Assembly: GCA_030068075.1 (NCBI GenBank) | Contig: CM057836.1 | Location: forward strand, 65,819,788 to 65,883,787 | Origin: Paguma larvata | Taxonomy: Eukaryota > Chordata > Mammalia > Carnivora > Viverridae | DNA length: 64,000 nt | Direction: 5' to 3' | In this document: piece after piece, positions 58,748 to 64,000 of the stretch | Layout of the letters: each line of letters begins with the position of its first letter | Position numbering within the stretch: position 1 is the stretch's first letter | Notes under the pieces: model-generated | The model's database searches: none | What the model was told of the DNA's origin: nothing | What the model saw: only the letters and a program-made list of their open reading frames with translations | Program-made: the position numbers and the translations under genes

Positions 58748-59082
58748 GGTATGGCCTTTATCTTTGTGTCCCCCCAAATTCATATGATATCATCTGGAAG
58801 TGGACCCTTAAGAGATAATTAGGTTTAGATAATGTTGTGAGATTGGGGTGGGGGGGAGATGGGATTTGTGCTCTTATAAGAAACAGAAGAGACCAGAGCC
58901 CCCCTCTCTCTGCTATGTGAGAATAGCAAGAAGGCCAGGAAGAAAGCCCTCAACAGGAACTGAATCTGCTGGTACCTTGATCTTGGACTTATTAGCCTCT
59001 AGAACTATGAGAAATAAATGTTGTTTCAGCTGTCCAGTCTGTAGTATTTTGTTACAGCAGCCTGAGCTGATTAAGACACAAT
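58748..59082 (+). mobile_element. MLT1-type MaLR LTR
   Basis: TTTGTGTCCCCCCAAATTCA/TATGATATCATC, GTGCTCTTATAAGAAACAGA, CTTGATCTTGGACTTATTAG and GTAGTATTTTGTTACAGCAG follow MLT1 order. It is an old, non-coding LTR. Confidence 0.8.
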
Positions 59083-59115
59083 TTCTCTCTGTTCTGCAGC
59101 CCTCTGTTCTGATGT

Positions 59116-59119
<4 letters not shown>

Positions 59120-59156
<37 letters not shown>
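59120..59156 (+). repeat. (GT)n microsatellite
   Basis: About 18 uninterrupted GT units directly after the MLT1 element. Confidence 0.95.
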
Positions 59157-59159
<3 letters not shown>

Positions 59160-60602
59160 GAAAAAAATAAAGTTTTTCATATGCCATTTTTTTAAGATGA
59201 TGCATTAGAGCCACTGATTTATTTAATCCAAGTAGGCCCAAAGGAAAACAAGTGGGACATGGAGACTTGAGGCTCTTTCTGCTAACAAAGGACTAAAGGA
59301 ATTTTCTATGGCATTTATAGATACCAGGTTGAATACGGTTTCCCATGACAACCAATTAGTATGTTTGAGATTAATGGTTACATTCCACAGGAGATAATTC
59401 TAAAGTTTTGAAGTCCTGATATCTTAAGGGGATATATTACAAAGAATTTATCAAGGACACATTTCTTTTGGTTACAAAATACTAGATAGCATGGTTACGA
59501 GCTATGAAACAGATATAAATATGCCCCAGGGCCTTCATCCAACAGGTGGTTTAGGATTCCTATTCTTGTAAATATTTCCAGCCTTATTTTGTCTAAAAAG
59601 TTGTCCTAATGGTTACATGACCAGCATCTTGTCTGTGCGGCTGCACATATAACAACTACCACTGATCTTAGCAACTGTTTGCAAAATGGTCCAGAGGTTG
59701 AAGCTAGTTGCAAGAATTCAGGAAATTCTTGTTCTCATTATTTGTTTATATTGTTTTTGTAACCTTGAACATGTCAACTAATTCCCTATTCTTATTTGAA
59801 AACCAGAACTCATGCTTCACAGGGGTTTTGGGGAAGATTTCATGATCACAAATCACGTTGAGACATGAAGTGTTAGATAATTGATGAAGCACATATGTAT
59901 GGTTTTTTATTCTAGAACTCAATCATATATGGTCATTGCTTTGCAATACAATTTCACTGTTTTCTGCAGGCCACATTTTCTTTCATTATGAACAAAGCTT
60001 CATGCCAAACTTTTAAATCCTTATTTCCTCAAATTAAAGATTTTATAGAGATTGCACACTAGTATACTGAGTTGCTTTGAAGATTAGAAAAGTATGTATT
60101 CTGAGTACTGATTTAATAAACGATTTTCCTCTATTGCATAAATACAGGTCCTCACCACAGGAGCATTTATCTCCCATGAATTAGTTCTTTTGTCAAAATC
60201 TTCCCTAATTCTTCAGTATCATAGGGCCAAAACAGCATAAGCTTCTGCCAGCTCTACCTGACTTGTTGCCCCCAAATACTCTTGAGCTTCTCTTGACTTA
60301 TTATTTCTCTCCAGTTTTGACTCTGCTCCAGTCAGACCAAGTTACTCACTGCTCTGCACATGTGTTTGGCACCTGTGGTCACCCCGTTTCCCCTTTTTGT
60401 AATGTTTCCTGCTCTACTTTCCTTTCTGCAGTCTTTCCATCCTATAAAGCAACTCAGGGCTGCCCTGCCCTTACCCCTTTTAGGATGACTTCATGTTGAG
60501 TCCTTAACTCTTTCTCTCATCCATCCGCCTTCCATCTTTGTTTTTTCTCGAGGATGGGTTGGAAGATTGATTATGGGTGCAACTCTTTTTTATATTTCTT
60601 TA
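59157..60602 (+). other. Intergenic, no recognised gene
   Basis: No gene. The part at 59320-59710 has the texture of an old LTR or ERV fragment (blocks such as GGTTACATGACCAGCATCTT) but I cannot classify it. A frame at 60263-60499 is not recognisable. Confidence 0.45.
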
Positions 60603-60810
60603 AAAAATTTTTTTTTAATTTATTTATTCATTTTGAGGGACAGAGAGAATCCACAAGGTGGAGGAGGGGCAGAGAGAAGGAGAGACAGAATCCCAAGCAG
60701 GCTCCGTGCCATTAGCACAGAGCCAGTATAGGACTTGAACTCATGTGAGATCATGACCTGAGCGCAGATCAAGAGTTGGACACTTAACCTACTGTGCCAC
60801 CCAGGCGCCC
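60603..60810 (-). mobile_element. CanSINE, minus, split at its head by an LTR
   Basis: Reverse copy ending GTGCCACCCAGGCGCCC at 60810. The next base of its head lies after the LTR, at 61230-61236 (GCGCCCC). Confidence 0.9.
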
Positions 60811-61229
60811 TGTTGGGAGCCGGAGGCCTTGAGAGAGGTTGAGAGCCAGAGGCCTTGAGCGGTGTTGGGAGCCGGAGGCCTTGAGCACAGCCTTTGTCCT
60901 GGAGTCGGGACCACAGCCAGGTCGTGTGGGGAGGTACAGAATGCTTTTGTAAAGTTTGATATAGCAAAATACAGTTTGCTTGGATAGGTGTCATGAGTGC
61001 TTCTAGTCAATGTCACACTGAGCTTTTATCTCCTGAGAACTTGTGAGAGGAGATGTACCTCGCACATACACCACCCTCAGATTGTGGATAAATACCCGAG
61101 TGAAAATAAACTCGGGGCTGGTGACGCTTGGGAGCGCCAGCCCTCCCTTAACAACTGTGCCTTGTGTATCAGTTCATCCTCACCCCCCGATCAGGAACCG
61201 TTCGATTCTGTGACGGCTGGTCCGCCGCA
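60811..61229 (+). mobile_element. Solo LTR, class II (ERVK/IAP-like), plus
   Basis: This 419-bp element begins TGTTGGGAGCC and ends GTCCGCCGCA, with perfect 6-bp GCGCCC duplications at 60805-60810 and 61230-61235. The start TGTTGGGAGCC is what I remember for rodent IAP-type class II LTRs, and the 6-bp duplication agrees. The U3 opens with three 22-bp units on a 26-bp period (60812, 60838, 60864). AATAAA is at 61105-61110 and many CpGs are retained. No internal retroviral sequence is present, so it is a solo LTR. Confidence 0.85.
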
Positions 61230-61236
61230 GCGCCCC

Positions 61237-64000
61237 ATGCAACTCCTCAGTTTCTAAGGATGGCAAACCTATGTATGATTTGTTGGTGGGTGTTGTGGAT
61301 AGACTACTTGATTACATCCTCTAGTATTGGAAATAATGTTTAATATTTACTTAGTGGAACTATTTCAGGTAAGTCGTACAAGATTACCAAAGGGTGACCA
61401 AAAGATAAGACAAATTAGCCTTTTAAATGGCTATCTTTGGTGAAATTAATGTGTAAACTTAAATTTTTAAATGCTCAATATAAAAAAAAAGGCCAAAAAA
61501 TGGCATATTTTTATTAGTAGCATGAATTTCTTCTTTAGTAGTATCTTTAAGCAGATAAATGAAAAATTGCTAACACAGTGTAATTTTTAGTGTAAGTAAA
61601 AAGTAGAAAGTGTAGCCCTGAAAGGGTCTAGTTCTATTTTAGCAGGCAATTGTAAGCTTAAATCTGAATTTCCCTTAAGCTATTTGCTTATGTATGCAAG
61701 TATTTCTTCATGAATTTTCTGTTTCTTAAATATGTTATTTTGTTCACTCACTAGTTTTACATTCACCGAAGTCTAAAACAGGCCACAGCAACTAAACAAG
61801 TTAATAAAATGATAACTCTACAGGAAATAAATGGGAGACTGGGATATCTATCATAAGTCAGGCAAAGAGGATTCTAGAAGAAAGACATAAAGGTAAGCAC
61901 AAGGCCGGGGAAGTGGAAGAGCTTTGGGAATAGAAAGGAAACCAGTGTGATGGTCCACTGTGAGGGAGGGCAAGAATTAAAACAGGCATTATTAAGGAGG
62001 GGGCCAGAGGCCAGATCAAACAAGGCCTAATAGACTACAGAGGAGTTTGGGTTTTATTTATGAGTGATGGGAAGCCTTTGAAAGGTCTGAGGCAGACCTG
62101 TGATATGATCTGTTTACATTTTCAAAGGGATCTCTCAGCCTATTGTGGGAGGAGTGAATTGGAGGGGTCAAGAGCAGAAGGAAAGAGACCAGGCAAGAGG
62201 TTGGTACCATGGCGGCTTGGGCCAGTGTGTCAGAGGTGGAGACAGAGAGGGGTGTATGGTTTTGAGATAAATTTGAGATGGAACCTATAGAAGTTCATAA
62301 TGGATGGATGTAGATGGTGAAGTAAGGGATGAATCATGATGAATCCCATGACTTTTCATCCATAGCATTCTTTTTCCCTAGGTATTTTTGCTTTTACTAA
62401 AAACTAAGTCTTTCACATCTTAAGGAAAGAATAACAAAAGGAATATAGAAAAAAATGCATTCATGGTTTTAAAAAATATTGTGAGTTTCTTGCTTAGAAT
62501 TCTGAATACTTGATCTTATAGTGGCTTTTGGCCAAAGGCAATATAATCGTAACGTGCACATTGGATGCCTAGCTGGCCAGATTGTGAGATCATTTAGAAA
62601 AGTACATTGAAAAATGTTTCTGTCCCTTGAACCACTTCCGATTGTAATATAAATTCTCCCAATCCAACTAATTTTATATGCACAGAAAGTAGTACAACTC
62701 CACGGGAAATATAAATTTTTCATTGACTAGCAGCCTGTAACTGCTTTAAGTGTAATTACACATTTTTCATTTAAGATCAATTTCACAAAATCGTTTTTAT
62801 GACCTAAGGCTGCCTTCTTAATAATTGGGTGCAGCTAATTTATTAGGGTTTGCATGTGTTGGTATTGGTGTCATTCTTGCCTGAGTTTAATAGAAACAGG
62901 CTCCACGTGGGTATGGAAAAGACTCTCTGGTTTCATATTTATTTCCCTTATGCTGATCCAGTGAACCTTCTTTTGTTTTTCAGCATATACAGTTCGGTAG
63001 AAAGCCCACAATAACCTGTTCTTAAAACAGCTCAGTAGATAAATGAGGATATTCTCCACTTAATGCTAGGGAAGATGCCCCCTCAGAACATAATTAAATC
63101 TGATCTTTCTCACTTGAAGCACCATGAATAATTCATGGAGTTTGGGCATAATCAGGTTCTAGGCTTTGGGAAATTTTTAGTTGATGTGTAAAGGCTAATT
63201 TTTTTTTTTCATTAAAGGAAAAGATCCTATGGGGTGGTCTTCTATGCCAAAATTCAAGTATGGTAAAGATCCCAGTAAAGGAGTGTGTGTGTTGGGGTGT
63301 ATGTCACTTTCTGCAGAGGGAAGTGTACTTGTATACACACATAATTCGATATGCTTCTTTTAATCTGCATCTCTTCTCTTACGTGAATGTGAGCAAGAGG
63401 ACTGACTTCACAGAGTGGTAGGAGTCTAGAATTAAGGGCTGCATCCCAAAACTAAAGCTTTTTGCCATGTGGACCATTAGGAGGAATTTGGCACCTGGAT
63501 TTTGTCCTATGACTATGTCTGAGTCAGGAGTCCTAGAAAAGTAGCCAGAAGAGTTGCCCAAGGAAGCTCTATGTGGACTCAGACTCCATCATCTCCATTC
63601 CCTTCAGTAGGAACAGTCTGGATTTTTAGACATTCTTTCTATGAGAAATATAGGTCTTCTCCTTTTCTCAAGCATGCCAACAGGGCATCATTGTAGATGC
63701 TAAATATGAAAATGATAATACATGGTTCCTGCATTCAAAAGAATCTTGCAATGGTGTTAGGAGATAAGACAAATAAACATGAGAAGCTGACCAGCAGGAT
63801 GGTAGTCTGGAATGAGTGGCATCAATAGCAAAGCTGGTGCTCTTGGGAGGAAAAGATCACTTTATATTGGTTGGAATGTGTAAAGAAGGCCCTTTGACAC
63901 TGGCACTTGGGACACATTTTGAATGAATTAGGGAATTTTGGTGAATGGCTGAGAAAGGAAAGGGCATCTTAAAAGGCTTATCATGGGAACGGACACAACT
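61237..64000 (+). other. Intergenic, no recognised gene
   Basis: Position 61860-62300 (GGGAAGCCTTTGAAAGGTCT/GAGGCAGACCTGTGATATGA) matches a common old mammalian repeat whose name I cannot give. The remainder to the window end shows no gene or repeat I can support. Confidence 0.5.

Noticed and set aside
60812..60885. Three regularly spaced repeats considered as a CRISPR-like array
   Set aside because: Units are 22 bp with 4-bp gaps at the start of a retroviral LTR in a mammalian genome. They are U3 tandem repeats.

Overview
This is mammalian nuclear DNA from a carnivoran. The window carries at least 35 tRNA-Lys-derived CanSINE copies. Their heads read like GGCGCCTGGGTGGCTCAG, followed by a CT-rich stretch and a tail of the form CAAAAATAAATAAAC, which is the form I associate with cats and other feliforms rather than the shorter dog SINEC_Cf. 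The base composition, large introns, old L1, MLT1, MIR and hAT debris and a few younger retroviral LTRs all fit this. There is no bacterial or viral gene system here.

The only protein-coding gene I can support is the 3' part of ASB3 (ankyrin repeat and SOCS box 3) on the + strand. Four coding exons are visible: 267-464, 11422-11679, 16904-17037 and a terminal exon starting at 30948. They have correct splice sites and compatible phases and align residue by residue with the remembered human ASB3 C-terminal half. The 5' exons lie before the window. The terminal exon, which encodes the SOCS box, has one base missing inside the BC box. The predicted protein therefore leaves its conserved frame and stops at 31088-31090, although the conserved frame stays open to 31152. 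This is either a sequence or assembly error or a real loss of the elongin/Cul5-binding tail.

The rest up to 30.9 kb is ASB3 intron. It holds SINEs in both orientations, an L1 3' fragment with an open ORF2 C-terminus (9.4-10.15 kb), a MER20-like DNA transposon, MIR remnants, and a 1.15-kb solo LTR with 6-bp target duplications, antisense to ASB3 and about 0.77 kb upstream of its last exon. A 97-nt pure-pyrimidine microsatellite directly abuts the acceptor of the second visible exon.

From about 32.8 kb to the end I see no functional gene. This intergenic DNA is packed with repeats, often nested: SINE into SINE, SINE into the target duplication of an L1, MLT1 and SINE into old L1, and a class-II-type LTR into a SINE. 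It also holds one processed pseudogene of the dynein light chain DYNLL1 (57127-57395, minus).
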